From JANLYQ01 sp031365725 (GTDB lineage Bacteria; Actinomycetota; Actinomycetes; JACCUZ01), in NCBI GenBank assembly GCA_031365725.1, contig JANLYQ010000071.1:1-39839 (forward strand): a stretch of DNA of 39,839 nucleotides, read 5' to 3'. This document shows positions 8,059-15,853 of the stretch, piece after piece. The stretch's first letter is position 1, and each line of letters starts with the position of its first letter. The notes beneath the pieces were generated by a model that saw only the letters and a list, made by a program, of their open reading frames with translations, did no database searches and had not been told where the DNA came from. The position numbers and the translations under genes were made by a program.

Positions 8059-10654
8059 AGCGCGTGATGCGTCGACGGAGATGGCGCTGCGGGGAACGTG
8101 GCCGGCGAGTGGTGTGCGCCGGCTGTACGCCGTAGAACCAGCGCTTGCCCGCCTCGATCAGCGCCAGGTAGCAGACCACCATGGCGACCAGAGCCACGAA
8201 GAAGCCCAGTGGCAGCGGATGAAATCCGAGCGCGTGAGCGATCGGTGTGCTCGGCAGGACGGCACCGATCAGGACGGCGCCCACCGCTGAGATGCTCAGG
8301 GCCACGCTCGGACGGCTGCGGAAGAAGGGGACCCGGCGGGTCCGGATCGCGAAGATGATCAGCGTCTGGGTGGCCAGGGACTCGATGAACCAGCCGGACC
8401 GGAACTGCGGCGGTCCTGAGTGGAAGACCCATAGCATGACCGCAAAGGTCGCGAAGTCGAAGACCGAGCTCAGCGGACCGAAGAACAGCATGAAGCGGCG
8501 GATGAACGCGATGTCCCAGTGCGAGGGTGCCCGCAGCTGCTCGTCATCCACGTTGTCAGTCGGGATGGCCAACTGACTGGCGTCGTACAGCATGTTGTTC
8601 AACAAGATCTGTGACGGGAGCATGGGCAGGAAGGACAGGAACAGCGACGCACCCGCGGCGGAGAACATGTTGCCGAAGTTGCTCGACGTCCCCATGAGCA
8701 CGTACTTGATGGTGTTGGCGAAGATCCGCCGACCCTCCGCAACCCCGTCGGCCAGGACGTTGAGGTCCTTGTCCAGCAGGATGACATCTGCGGCGTCCTT
8801 GGCGACGTCGGTCGCGGAGTCCACCGAGATCCCGACATCGGCCGCGTGCATCGCCAGGGCGTCGTTGACCCCGTCGCCGAGGAAGGCGACACCGCCGCCG
8901 CTACGCCGCTGCAGCCGCACGATCCTGGCTTTGTGCTCCGGGGTGACGCGCGCAAAGACGGTGGTCAGCGGCAACGCATGCCCCAGCTCGTCATCCGCCA
9001 GGGCATCGATCTGCGCACCGGTGAGCGCTGCGTTCCCGGCAAGTCCCAGCTCGCTGCACACCTTGACGGCGACCGCGGCGTTGTCGCCGGTGACGACCTT
9101 GACGGCGATCCCCAGTCCGGCCAGACGTCGCAGGGCCTCAGCGGCACCCGCTTTCGGCGGGTCGAGAAAGACAAGCAAGCCGATGAGGCGGAGGTCGTGC
9201 TCGTCCGCCGTCGACACCGTGTCGGACGTCACCGGGCGGCTGGCCACGGCCACCACACGGTTGCCCGCCGCGAACTCCTTCGCGAGTGCCGTCCGGGCCG
9301 CCTCGGGCACGTCCCGGCAGAGCTCCAGCAAACCCTCCGGAGCTCCCTTGGTCACCAGGGTCAGCAGCTCCCGATCGTCCTTGACGACCACAGAGACCCG
9401 ACGCCGGTCGTGATCGAAGGGCAGCACCGCGAGCCGCTCGTACGACGACAGAAGGTGCTCGAACTCGGCCGAGGCCGGGCGCGCCCAGAGCGCAGCGTCG
9501 AGGGGGTTCGCCCCCACGGCCCCGCCGTTCCCACCAGCATGCTCCGTACAGAGCAGACCCCAGAGGACGACATCGTTCGAGCTTGAAGGGATGGCGTGGG
9601 AGAAGTCGATCTTCCCTTCGGTCAGCGTCCCGGTCTTGTCGGTGAAGAGGACGTCGATGTCACCGAGGTCCTCGATGCAGACGAGCCGCTTCACGAGCAC
9701 CCGCTTGCGACGCATCCGCCCCGAGCCGGTCGCAAGGCTCGACGAGACCACAGCGGGGAGCAGCTGCGGGGTGATGCCGACGGCGATCGCCAATGAGAAC
9801 AGCAACGCCTCGAGCACGGGTCGCTGGAGGATCACGTTGAGGACGAAGATCGCGGTCGTCAGGGTCCCGGCGACGTAGACGAGGAGCAGCGAGAATCGAC
9901 GCAGCCCTGCCTGGAACTCGGTCTCCATCGGGGCGGTGTCGAGCCCCGCCGCGATCGCGCCGAGCTCCGTCCGCGGCCCGGTGGATACGACAAGTCCGCG
10001 TCCGCTTCCTGCGTGGACCACCGTGCCCATCAGGGCGGCACAGGTGAGATCCCCCAGCGCCGTCCCGACGGGCACCGCCTCCACAGCTTTCGCGACCGGC
10101 AACGACTCCCCCGTCAGGATCGCCTCGTCGCACTCCAACCCGGCGACCGACAGAAGTCGAAGGTCGGCGGGGACGACGTCGCCGAGCCTGAGGTCGAGGA
10201 CATCACCCGGCACCAACGACAGGACGTCGATGGCTGCCTCTTTGCCGTCACGCAGCACCAGGGACACGTGCTTGATCTGGGAGTGCAACGACTCAGCGGC
10301 CCGCTCTGCCTTCAGCTCGTTCACGAACCCCAGCCCCACCGAGAGGCACACGATCGTGCCGATGATGACGGCGCTTCCTCGTTCGCCGACGAAGAAGGAC
10401 GCAGTGGCTGCTCCGATCAGCAGGCCGAGCAGAGGCGAGCGCACCTGTCTCCAGAGCACCGCAAGCACGCGAACTTTGTGCGAGGCGACAGCGTTGGAAC
10501 CGATCCGCGCCAGGCGATTGGCTGCCTCGACACTGCTGAGACCCTCGACGCCAGCATCCAGGTACAGAAGCAGTCCCCCGATGTCTCCGGTCGCCGCCTG
10601 CACGATCCCGCGATAGTCACGCGTTGCACGACGCGGGACAACCGGTGCGTTCAT
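8006..10654 (-). CDS. mgtA: P-type (type IIIB) Mg2+-transporting ATPase
   Basis: 882 residues from the ATG at 10654; an extension to 10771 is open but arginine/proline rich and not family-like. These membrane pumps bring Mg2+ into the cell using ATP. Visible in order: an N-terminal cation-ATPase domain (GGLLLYLDAGVEGLSSVEA), a first helix pair, the actuator TGES loop (DEAILTGESLPV), the phosphorylation motif DKTGT with the aspartate at residue 339, a KGAPE nucleotide-binding loop, the GDGVND hinge (FLGDGVNDALAMHAADVGI), and a C-terminal helix bundle with LPSQILLNNMLYD. It differs from Ca2+/K+ pumps by this NNMLYD segment, typical of the MgtA/MgtB group. The arginine-rich tail is encoded partly antisense to the end of cydDC. 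No clear ribosome-binding site was seen. Confidence 0.93.
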   Translation of the reverse strand: MNAPVVPRRATRDYRGIVQAATGDIGGLLLYLDAGVEGLSSVEAANRLARIGSNAVASHKVRVLAVLWRQVRSPLLGLLIGAATASFFVGERGSAVIIGTIVCLSVGLGFVNELKAERAAESLHSQIKHVSLVLRDGKEAAIDVLSLVPGDVLDLRLGDVVPADLRLLSVAGLECDEAILTGESLPVAKAVEAVPVGTALGDLTCAALMGTVVHAGSGRGLVVSTGPRTELGAIAAGLDTAPMETEFQAGLRRFSLLLVYVAGTLTTAIFVLNVILQRPVLEALLFSLAIAVGITPQLLPAVVSSSLATGSGRMRRKRVLVKRLVCIEDLGDIDVLFTDKTGTLTEGKIDFSHAIPSSSNDVVLWGLLCTEHAGGNGGAVGANPLDAALWARPASAEFEHLLSSYERLAVLPFDHDRRRVSVVVKDDRELLTLVTKGAPEGLLELCRDVPEAARTALAKEFAAGNRVVAVASRPVTSDTVSTADEHDLRLIGLLVFLDPPKAGAAEALRRLAGLGIAVKVVTGDNAAVAVKVCSELGLAGNAALTGAQIDALADDELGHALPLTTVFARVTPEHKARIVRLQRRSGGGVAFLGDGVNDALAMHAADVGISVDSATDVAKDAADVILLDKDLNVLADGVAEGRRIFANTIKYVLMGTSSNFGNMFSAAGASLFLSFLPMLPSQILLNNMLYDASQLAIPTDNVDDEQLRAPSHWDIAFIRRFMLFFGPLSSVFDFATFAVMLWVFHSGPPQFRSGWFIESLATQTLIIFAIRTRRVPFFRSRPSVALSISAVGAVLIGAVLPSTPIAHALGFHPLPLGFFVALVAMVVCYLALIEAGKRWFYGVQPAHTTRRPRSPQRHLRRRITRFSTEKALTRTAAHTRRA

Positions 10655-10771
10655 CGTCGACAGGGCGGGAGGATCCCTGTGAGCGCGAGGAAGGGCCACC
10701 CTCCCATTCAGGGACCCGGTCGCAGCCGAGGGTAGGGCCGTTGGACCTGCGCTCCGCGGGCAGGCGGGCAC

Positions 10772-11392
10772 TCAGGCGCTGCGGTCATCCTCGTCGGTCT
10801 CCTCCGTATCGGGCACGTCCGCGAGCAGGGCCCTCGCGGCGTCGCCGGTCGAGGCGCCGGACAGCGCCGCCAGCCGCGTGAGCTCGACTCGACCCTCGTC
10901 GGGAAGCCAGCCCCTATCCAGCAGGACTCCGAGAGCCCGCTGCACCGCCGAGAAGTCGTCGAGTGACTCCGCAAGCCCGGCGGCCACGTCGCTCGGGAGG
11001 GGCAGCCGAAGGTGTTCGTCCCAGGTGACCAGTCTCGGGTCCAGGTCCAGCAGAGCAGTGATCTCGCGACCGGTCTTGCGCAGCCCGTCTCCCTTCGAGG
11101 CGTAGATCACCAGGAGCGCGGGGTGGGTCTGCTCGGCCGCCTCGTCGGAGCCGAGATAGCGCGGCATGGCCAACGCGACCGAGCTCCGGACCGGCTGGGC
11201 TGGACCCTCGACCAGCGCGGTCAGGGAGACGGGTTGCTCCTCGTCACGCAGGACGAGAGTCACCGCAAGGCAGGACGGGACCGCCTCCATGGCGAGCGCG
11301 AGCAGCTGGTCGAGCGCCGAGGCGAGATCGCCGATGCTGCCGCCGGCGGTGAGACGACGCAGTCCCCCGGTCAACTCGGCGGGCAGCCCCAT
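10772..11392 (-). CDS. GAF-like sensor with divergent ANTAR-type C-terminus
   Basis: 206 residues from the ATG at 11392; the frame is open to 11587 but the extra part is compositionally odd. The N-terminal two thirds read as a degenerate GAF domain: LASALDQLLALAMEAVPSCL, then strands TLVLRD and LTALVEG. The C-terminus (about residues 148-195: FSAVQRALGVLLDRGWL, a linker, then GDAARALL) has the helix pattern of ANTAR domains, which bind RNA hairpins and prevent transcription termination. The match is weaker than in the next gene, so the ANTAR call is tentative. It is the second of two tandem GAF-ANTAR-type genes, with a 91-base gap holding a strong hairpin and a short direct repeat. Confidence 0.55.
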   Translation of the reverse strand: MGLPAELTGGLRRLTAGGSIGDLASALDQLLALAMEAVPSCLAVTLVLRDEEQPVSLTALVEGPAQPVRSSVALAMPRYLGSDEAAEQTHPALLVIYASKGDGLRKTGREITALLDLDPRLVTWDEHLRLPLPSDVAAGLAESLDDFSAVQRALGVLLDRGWLPDEGRVELTRLAALSGASTGDAARALLADVPDTEETDEDDRSA

Positions 11393-11420
11393 CGAGGTTG
11401 CTCCTGATCCCTGACGTGCG

Positions 11421-11446
11421 CGGACATGCACGGACATGCACGGACG
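11421..11446. repeat. Short direct repeat between the two GAF-ANTAR genes
   Basis: CGGACATGCA occurs twice in tandem and is followed by a partial third copy, CGGACG. It lies in the leader of the downstream GAF-ANTAR-like gene, 29 bases before its ATG on the minus strand. Its role is unknown. Confidence 0.6.
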
Positions 11447-11455
11447 TAAGCGGCG

Positions 11456-11479
11456 ACCGGGCACTCTTGTGTGCCCGGT
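11456..11479 (-). terminator. Nine-bp hairpin with six-base loop between GAF-ANTAR genes
   Basis: On the minus-strand RNA the arms ACCGGGCAC and GTGCCCGGT pair perfectly around the loop ACAAGA. It begins four bases after the stop of the upstream GAF-ANTAR gene. As a terminator it would lack a U-tract, which is common in actinobacteria. ANTAR proteins act by binding hexaloop hairpins, so it could instead be a control element; the loop has A at position 1 but A, not G, at position 4, so it does not fit the published ANTAR loop pattern exactly. Confidence 0.6.
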
Positions 11480-11483
11480 GCCC

Positions 11484-12248
11484 TCAACGAGGCGGGGTGG
11501 TGGGGCTGCCCGGTCCCTGCGCGGGATCCGCGTCGTGACGTGCCCGGGCCCTTTTGACCGCGTCACCGACAAGCTCACCGGCCACATCGGCGAGCTTCAA
11601 CGAGCGCGTCTGGCTCTGCGCTCGCAGCTTGTCGAAAGCGACCGAGGCAGTGCCCCCCGACCTGCTCATGATGATGCCGACGGCCTGGTCGATCGCGCCG
11701 CGACTTGCCATGGCTGCCCGCAGGTTGGCGACCAGGCGCTCAGCCTGGTCGAGCATCTGCGCGTTCGCGACGCTCACCGCGGCTGGCCCGGCGAAGGCCT
11801 CGCCCAGGCGGACGTCCACGCTGTCGAAAGCACTCCGCTCGCGCGAGTAGATGTTGAGCGCGCCGAGCACCCGGTCGGTGAGCAGGAGCGGCAACGAGAG
11901 CGCACTGTGCACACCGAGGCGGCCCACCCGAGGTCCGAACCGGGGCCATTGCGGCTCGCCACCGAGGTTGCCCGACGTGAACGTCGTCCCGTGCTCCACA
12001 GCGCTGACGCACGGACCTTCATCGAGGCTGTACTGGACATTGTCGACGGCGCGCACCAGATCGGTCGTGGCTACGACTGTCTGCGGACGATCCTCCTGCA
12101 GCAGCGTCAGCCCTGCACCCTCGGCACCGGGGATGGCGTTCACGGCGAGCTCGGCAACCCGCACCAGCGTCTGCTCCAGGGCTGCATGACCGATGAGCAG
12201 GCCGGACAGATCGGCGAGGCTGTCGGTCAGATCAGTGTCATCGTGCAT
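11484..12248 (-). CDS. GAF and ANTAR domain transcription antitermination regulator
   Basis: 254 residues. The GAF domain (about 15-170) includes ALEQTLVRVAELAVNAIPG, the segment VQYSLDEGPC followed by SAVEHG, and LSLPLLLTDRVLGALNIYS, all standard for this actinobacterial group. The ANTAR domain (about 175-235) has LRAAMASRGAIDQAVGIIM and the third-helix segment SLKLADVAGELV. ANTAR domains bind paired RNA stem-loops and let RNA polymerase read through a terminator; the GAF domain would sense a small ligand or redox state, which cannot be named. A GGGAG motif stands upstream of the ATG. The gene is divergent from the PP2C phosphatase and precedes a second, weaker member of its own type. Confidence 0.92.
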   Translation of the reverse strand: MHDDTDLTDSLADLSGLLIGHAALEQTLVRVAELAVNAIPGAEGAGLTLLQEDRPQTVVATTDLVRAVDNVQYSLDEGPCVSAVEHGTTFTSGNLGGEPQWPRFGPRVGRLGVHSALSLPLLLTDRVLGALNIYSRERSAFDSVDVRLGEAFAGPAAVSVANAQMLDQAERLVANLRAAMASRGAIDQAVGIIMSRSGGTASVAFDKLRAQSQTRSLKLADVAGELVGDAVKRARARHDADPAQGPGSPTTPPR

Positions 12249-12366
12249 GGCCGACTCCCAAGCTCACCAGCAACCGCGCTCAGACTGCCAGCGCTTCGTT
12301 GAGCATCTCATATCGACGGAACACCCGGTCAGGTCAGTTGGCCTGGGAAGTTCGGGTCACTGTCGC

Positions 12367-12384
12367 CTGGTCCTCATGGACCAG
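12367..12384. promoter_or_regulatory. Inverted repeat in the divergent GAF-ANTAR / PP2C region
   Basis: CTGGTCC and GGACCAG flank TCAT, a perfect seven-base inverted repeat. It is 118 bases from the GAF-ANTAR start and 157 from the phosphatase start, so it could be an operator for either or a small RNA hairpin. The rest of the 293-base interval shows no gene. Confidence 0.4.
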
Positions 12385-12514
12385 TCACACGTCCGGCCAT
12401 CGTTGCTACCGTTATTTCTGCTGGACACCAGCTCGCCGAAAGAGGGACCGCCGCTCCGGCCGCGCCCTCGCGGGATCCCCGCACGACGGCAGTACCCGGG
12501 CCTGTGTTCCCCAG

Positions 12515-12529
12515 ATGGTGGACCACCAT
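12515..12529. promoter_or_regulatory. Fifteen-base palindrome just before the PP2C start
   Basis: ATGGTGGACCACCAT is a perfect palindrome around a central A, ending 12 bases before the chosen ATG. It may be a repressor site. It also contains an in-frame ATG at 12515 that could be the real start, in which case it is simply coding sequence (Met-Val-Asp-His-His). Confidence 0.4.
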
Positions 12530-12541
12530 GTCCTTCGTGCC

Positions 12542-13873
12542 ATGAGCACCCACGAGCTCAACCGCGTCCCCCTCGGCAACACGGCAGCTCGACTGACCGT
12601 CGTAAGGCCGACCGCCGCGCTCCCCCCGAACGAGGAGGAGCCGTTCGAGCGGCTGGTGACGCTCGCCACGACTCTGCTCGACGTCCCGAAGGCGTCCGTC
12701 AACGTCGTGGACGAGGCACCGATTCTCTGGCTCCGTAGGGCCGCGGCGCGACTCGTGCTGCCCGCTCAACGTCTCGACCTGATCCCCGACGGCTTCTGGC
12801 GCACAGTCGTCAGGACCAAGGTGCCCGACATCGTGGGCGATGCCTCCGACCTGCGTCATTCGCCAGACCCGCTCGATCCTGGCGCCAGCGCCTCCTGGGT
12901 CAGCATCCCGTTCTTCGACGCGACCGGAGCAGTCCTCGGGGCCATGTCCGTGGCCGACGTGGTGCCCCGACGGTGGACCGATCGCGATCTGGAGGTCCTC
13001 ACGCTGCTGGCGCATGCTGCTGCCGCCGAATACGCATCGATGGCGGCCATGGCCGCGCTGCGCGCGTCCGAGCATGTCGCCACCGAACTTGCCCTCACCC
13101 TGCAGCAAAGTCTGCTTCCTGCGCTGCCACCGGATGTGCCAGGCCTCGACATCGCCACGCGGTTCGTGCCGGCGGGGCGCGGGGTGCAGGTCAGTGGGGA
13201 CTTCTACGACGTCTTCCGCCTCCCAGGCCCGCGGCACTGCGCCCTCGCCATCGGTGACGTCTCCGGCCACGGGGTGGAGGCAGCCAAGGTCACGGCGCTG
13301 GCCCGGCACACGATCAGGGCAACAGCGATGACCGGGGCGCGACCACACTCGGTCCTCGAGGCGCTGAACCTCGCCCTACTAGGGCAGGAGGCGCCGCAGA
13401 ACGGGTCGGAGCCGCGGTTCCTCACGGCGACCTACGCCCAGCTGCGCCAGTGTGACGGTGGCGCGGTGGCGCGCGTGTCGAGCGCCGGCCACTGCCCCAC
13501 TCTGGTGCGTCGAGCCGGCGGCGCGGTCGAGGTGCTTTCCACCTCTGGCATGCCGCTCGGCTGGTTCCCCGACCCCCAGCTGCAGACGGTGAACACCGTG
13601 CTGCGCCCCGGCGATGCGCTCGTGCTCTACACCGACGGTGTGTCCGAAGCGCGGCGGGACAATGTGATGCTCGGTGACGAAGGTGTGAGTGCTGCGGTGG
13701 AGTCGGCGCCGGTCGAAGCGGATGCCCGATCGCTGGCCGCACTCGTCGAGGATGCAGGCATCGTCCACGGTGGCGTCGAACCGCACGACGACATGGCGGT
13801 GCTGGTCGTACGACTGCTGCAGGAGCAGCCGCCACGGGCCCGGCCCCGCCGGGACCGGCGCCGTCCGTCGTAA
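12542..13873 (+). CDS. GAF domain PP2C-type (SpoIIE/RsbU-like) serine phosphatase
   Basis: 443 residues from the ATG at 12542. Residues about 25-190 form a GAF domain (FERLVTLATTLLDVPKASVNVVD, then WVSIPFFDATGAVLGAMSVAD). A linker helix leads to the SpoIIE phosphatase domain (about 215-430) with LQQSLLPALPPDVPGLDIA, the metal-binding GDFYDVF and GDVSGHG motifs, SSAGHCP, the hydrophobic GMPLGWF loop, LVLYTDGV and a final DDMAVLVV. Such proteins dephosphorylate anti-sigma-factor antagonists (RsbV/SpoIIAA type) and so turn on a stress sigma factor. Neither the antagonist nor the kinase is in the window. The catalytic aspartates are all present. It is divergent from the GAF-ANTAR genes, which may report on related signals. 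The start could also be the ATG at 12515. Confidence 0.9.
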   Translation: MSTHELNRVPLGNTAARLTVVRPTAALPPNEEEPFERLVTLATTLLDVPKASVNVVDEAPILWLRRAAARLVLPAQRLDLIPDGFWRTVVRTKVPDIVGDASDLRHSPDPLDPGASASWVSIPFFDATGAVLGAMSVADVVPRRWTDRDLEVLTLLAHAAAAEYASMAAMAALRASEHVATELALTLQQSLLPALPPDVPGLDIATRFVPAGRGVQVSGDFYDVFRLPGPRHCALAIGDVSGHGVEAAKVTALARHTIRATAMTGARPHSVLEALNLALLGQEAPQNGSEPRFLTATYAQLRQCDGGAVARVSSAGHCPTLVRRAGGAVEVLSTSGMPLGWFPDPQLQTVNTVLRPGDALVLYTDGVSEARRDNVMLGDEGVSAAVESAPVEADARSLAALVEDAGIVHGGVEPHDDMAVLVVRLLQEQPPRARPRRDRRRPS

Positions 13874-13918
13874 GGCGGCCGGGACCGTAACCACGCCCGC
13901 TCCACGATCGGGAGGTGC

Positions 13919-15352
13919 CTAGCCGATGGCACGGCCGGGGTTGAGGCGCCCGTCGGGGTCGAACGCCGTCTTCACCGACGCCATCAGCTCGCGCGACACG
14001 TCGTCGAGCTCGCCGCCGAGGTAGGCCACCTTGAGCTGGCCGACCCCGTGCTCACCGGTGCTCGTGCCACCCAGCTGCTGCGCGAGCACGACGATGTCGC
14101 CGAACGCCTGCCGCGCTGCGTCGTCGCCACCGGGCGGGACCGAGATCGTCGGGTGCAGGTTGCCGTCACCGGCGTGCCCGTAGGTGCCGATCAGCAGCCC
14201 GGTGCGTCGCCCGATCTCCGCCACCCCGGCGATGAGTGCCGTGAGCGCACTGATCGGCACACACACGTCGTCGAGCAGCGCGACCCCGAGCCGCTCGAAG
14301 GCCGGATAGGCGATCTTCCGCAGGTCCAGCAACCACGCCGCCTCGTCGGCGTCTGCGGCCACCATCACATCGACCGCGCCAGCGGCAGTCGCCGCCGAGC
14401 GGAAGGCGACGACGGCCGGGTCGGCGTCCAGCCCGGCCGGCGAGCAGTCGATCTGCGCCAGCAGGAAGGCTGCGGCGTCGTCGAGCCCAGTGGGCCGCCA
14501 CGCGTCTACCGTGCGCATCGTCGTACGGTCCATGATCTCGAGCAGGCCCACGTCGACCCCGGCACGGCGCAGGGCCACCACCGCGTCACCGCACGCCTCG
14601 ACGGAGCCGAACGTCGCGGCCATCGTCCAGACCGGCGGGCGGGCCGGCAGCAGTCGCAGCGTCGCCTGGGTGACCACACCGAGGGTGCCCTCCGAGCCGA
14701 CCACCAGCCGGGTGAGGTCGTAGCCGGCCACCCCCTTCGCCGTACGCCGTCCCAACGTCGTCACCCGACCGTCGGCCAGCACCAGAGTCAGGCCGAGGAC
14801 GTACTGCGAGGTCACACCCCAGCGCACGCAACAGAGGCCGCCGGCGTTGGTGTTGACGTTGCCACCGATCGAGCAGAAGGCCTGGCTCGCCGGGTCGGGC
14901 GGGTACCACAGGCCCTCTGTCGCGACCGCTGCCTTGAGGTCGGCGTTGATGACGCCCGGCTCGACGACCGCCAGCCGCTCGACCGGGTCGATCTCGACCA
15001 CGGAGGTCATCCGGTCCAGGCACAGCAGCATCGATCCCTCGAGGGCATTGGCCCCTCCGGCCAGCCCGGAGCCCGCACCCCGCGGCACCACAGTCAGACC
15101 CAGCCCGGCACCCACCCGGAGCGCGGCTGACACCTCGGCTGTCGTGCGTGGGCGCACCGCGACCGCCGGCAGGCCGTACGTCGTGAGGCCGGCCTTGTCC
15201 TGGGACAGTCCGACCAGGACATCGGGATCGACGACCATCCGGTCGACCGGCAGAACCCGCGCCAGGTGTTCGGCCACCATCGCCGGCGTCACGCCTCGCG
15301 GCAGCAAGGACGTCGAGGTCGCAGTGTCCGTCTGCGAGACCGCCGAGCTCAT
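13919..15352 (-). CDS. FAD-linked oxidase, glycolate/D-lactate oxidase (GlcD) type
   Basis: 477 residues. An FAD_binding_4 (PCMH-type) domain occupies about 45-230, with VRPRTTAEVSAALRVGA, the FAD loop PRGAGSGLAGGANA and SIGGNVNTNAGG. The C-terminal oxidase domain ends with GTYGHAGDGNLHP, GEHGVGQLK and FDPDGRLNPG. Family members oxidise 2-hydroxy acids such as glycolate or D-lactate and pass electrons to the quinone pool; the exact substrate cannot be read. The ATG at 15352 overlaps the stop of the monooxygenase gene (ATGA), so the two are translated together. The upstream open extension to 15574 is antisense-type sequence and not used. Confidence 0.92.
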   Translation of the reverse strand: MSSAVSQTDTATSTSLLPRGVTPAMVAEHLARVLPVDRMVVDPDVLVGLSQDKAGLTTYGLPAVAVRPRTTAEVSAALRVGAGLGLTVVPRGAGSGLAGGANALEGSMLLCLDRMTSVVEIDPVERLAVVEPGVINADLKAAVATEGLWYPPDPASQAFCSIGGNVNTNAGGLCCVRWGVTSQYVLGLTLVLADGRVTTLGRRTAKGVAGYDLTRLVVGSEGTLGVVTQATLRLLPARPPVWTMAATFGSVEACGDAVVALRRAGVDVGLLEIMDRTTMRTVDAWRPTGLDDAAAFLLAQIDCSPAGLDADPAVVAFRSAATAAGAVDVMVAADADEAAWLLDLRKIAYPAFERLGVALLDDVCVPISALTALIAGVAEIGRRTGLLIGTYGHAGDGNLHPTISVPPGGDDAARQAFGDIVVLAQQLGGTSTGEHGVGQLKVAYLGGELDDVSRELMASVKTAFDPDGRLNPGRAIG

Positions 15353-15681
15353 GCGCTCTCGCCCACGGCCATCTCCCCCAGCCGCGACCAGTCGTCCTGC
15401 GGGATGTCGAAGTTCACGATCCACGGTGTCTCCGCGAGGTAGGCCGGGAGGGTGGCCGTCGCTTCGGCAAAGTGCGCGGAGGCAACGTGCTCGCCGCCTG
15501 CCGCACCGTCCCGGAACGCCTCGACGAGGACGTAGATGTGGGGGTCGTCCAGGGAGCGGGACCATTCGAACCACAGGCAGCCGGGCTCCGCGCGCGTCGC
15601 AAGGGTGAAGTCCCTGGCGAGGTCAGGGAACGCGTCCGCGTGCTCCGGCAGGACGGGGAACTTGGCCGTGATGAAGATCAT
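15349..15681 (-). CDS. Antibiotic biosynthesis monooxygenase-fold protein (YgiN-like)
   Basis: 110 residues. MIFITAKFPVLPEHADAF and then RAEPGCLWFEWSRSLDDPHIYVLVEAF are typical of the ABM ferredoxin-like fold: a first strand, a helix, then the EPGCL-x-F-x-W strand and the Y-V-L-x-E strand. Relatives include quinol monooxygenase YgiN and haem-degrading enzymes; the substrate here is unknown. The start at 15681 has GGAGG seven bases upstream, which favours it over an in-frame ATG at 15711. It is the first gene of a coupled pair with the FAD-linked oxidase, so a shared role in quinone or hydroxy-acid oxidation is a reasonable inference. Confidence 0.85.
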   Translation of the reverse strand: MIFITAKFPVLPEHADAFPDLARDFTLATRAEPGCLWFEWSRSLDDPHIYVLVEAFRDGAAGGEHVASAHFAEATATLPAYLAETPWIVNFDIPQDDWSRLGEMAVGESA

Positions 15682-15853
15682 GCTGCTGCCTCCGGTCGTG
15701 GGTGTAGCCATCCTGGCCCCCGTCCGCGCGCCCGGCCAGCCTCAGCACCATCCGTTTTGTCTGAAGTCTGCCGAAGCGGTCACCCGGTCGGCCTCAACCT
15801 CTCGTGCCCTCGCACCGATGACTCGTGGTGACGACAGGAGGTGGCTCCCCGCT

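Noticed and set aside
10734..10748. AGGGCCGTTGGACCT as a DosR-like box ahead of mgtA
   Set aside because: Only about 9 of 14 core positions agree with the DosR consensus and the half-sites mismatch, which is not enough in GC-rich DNA.
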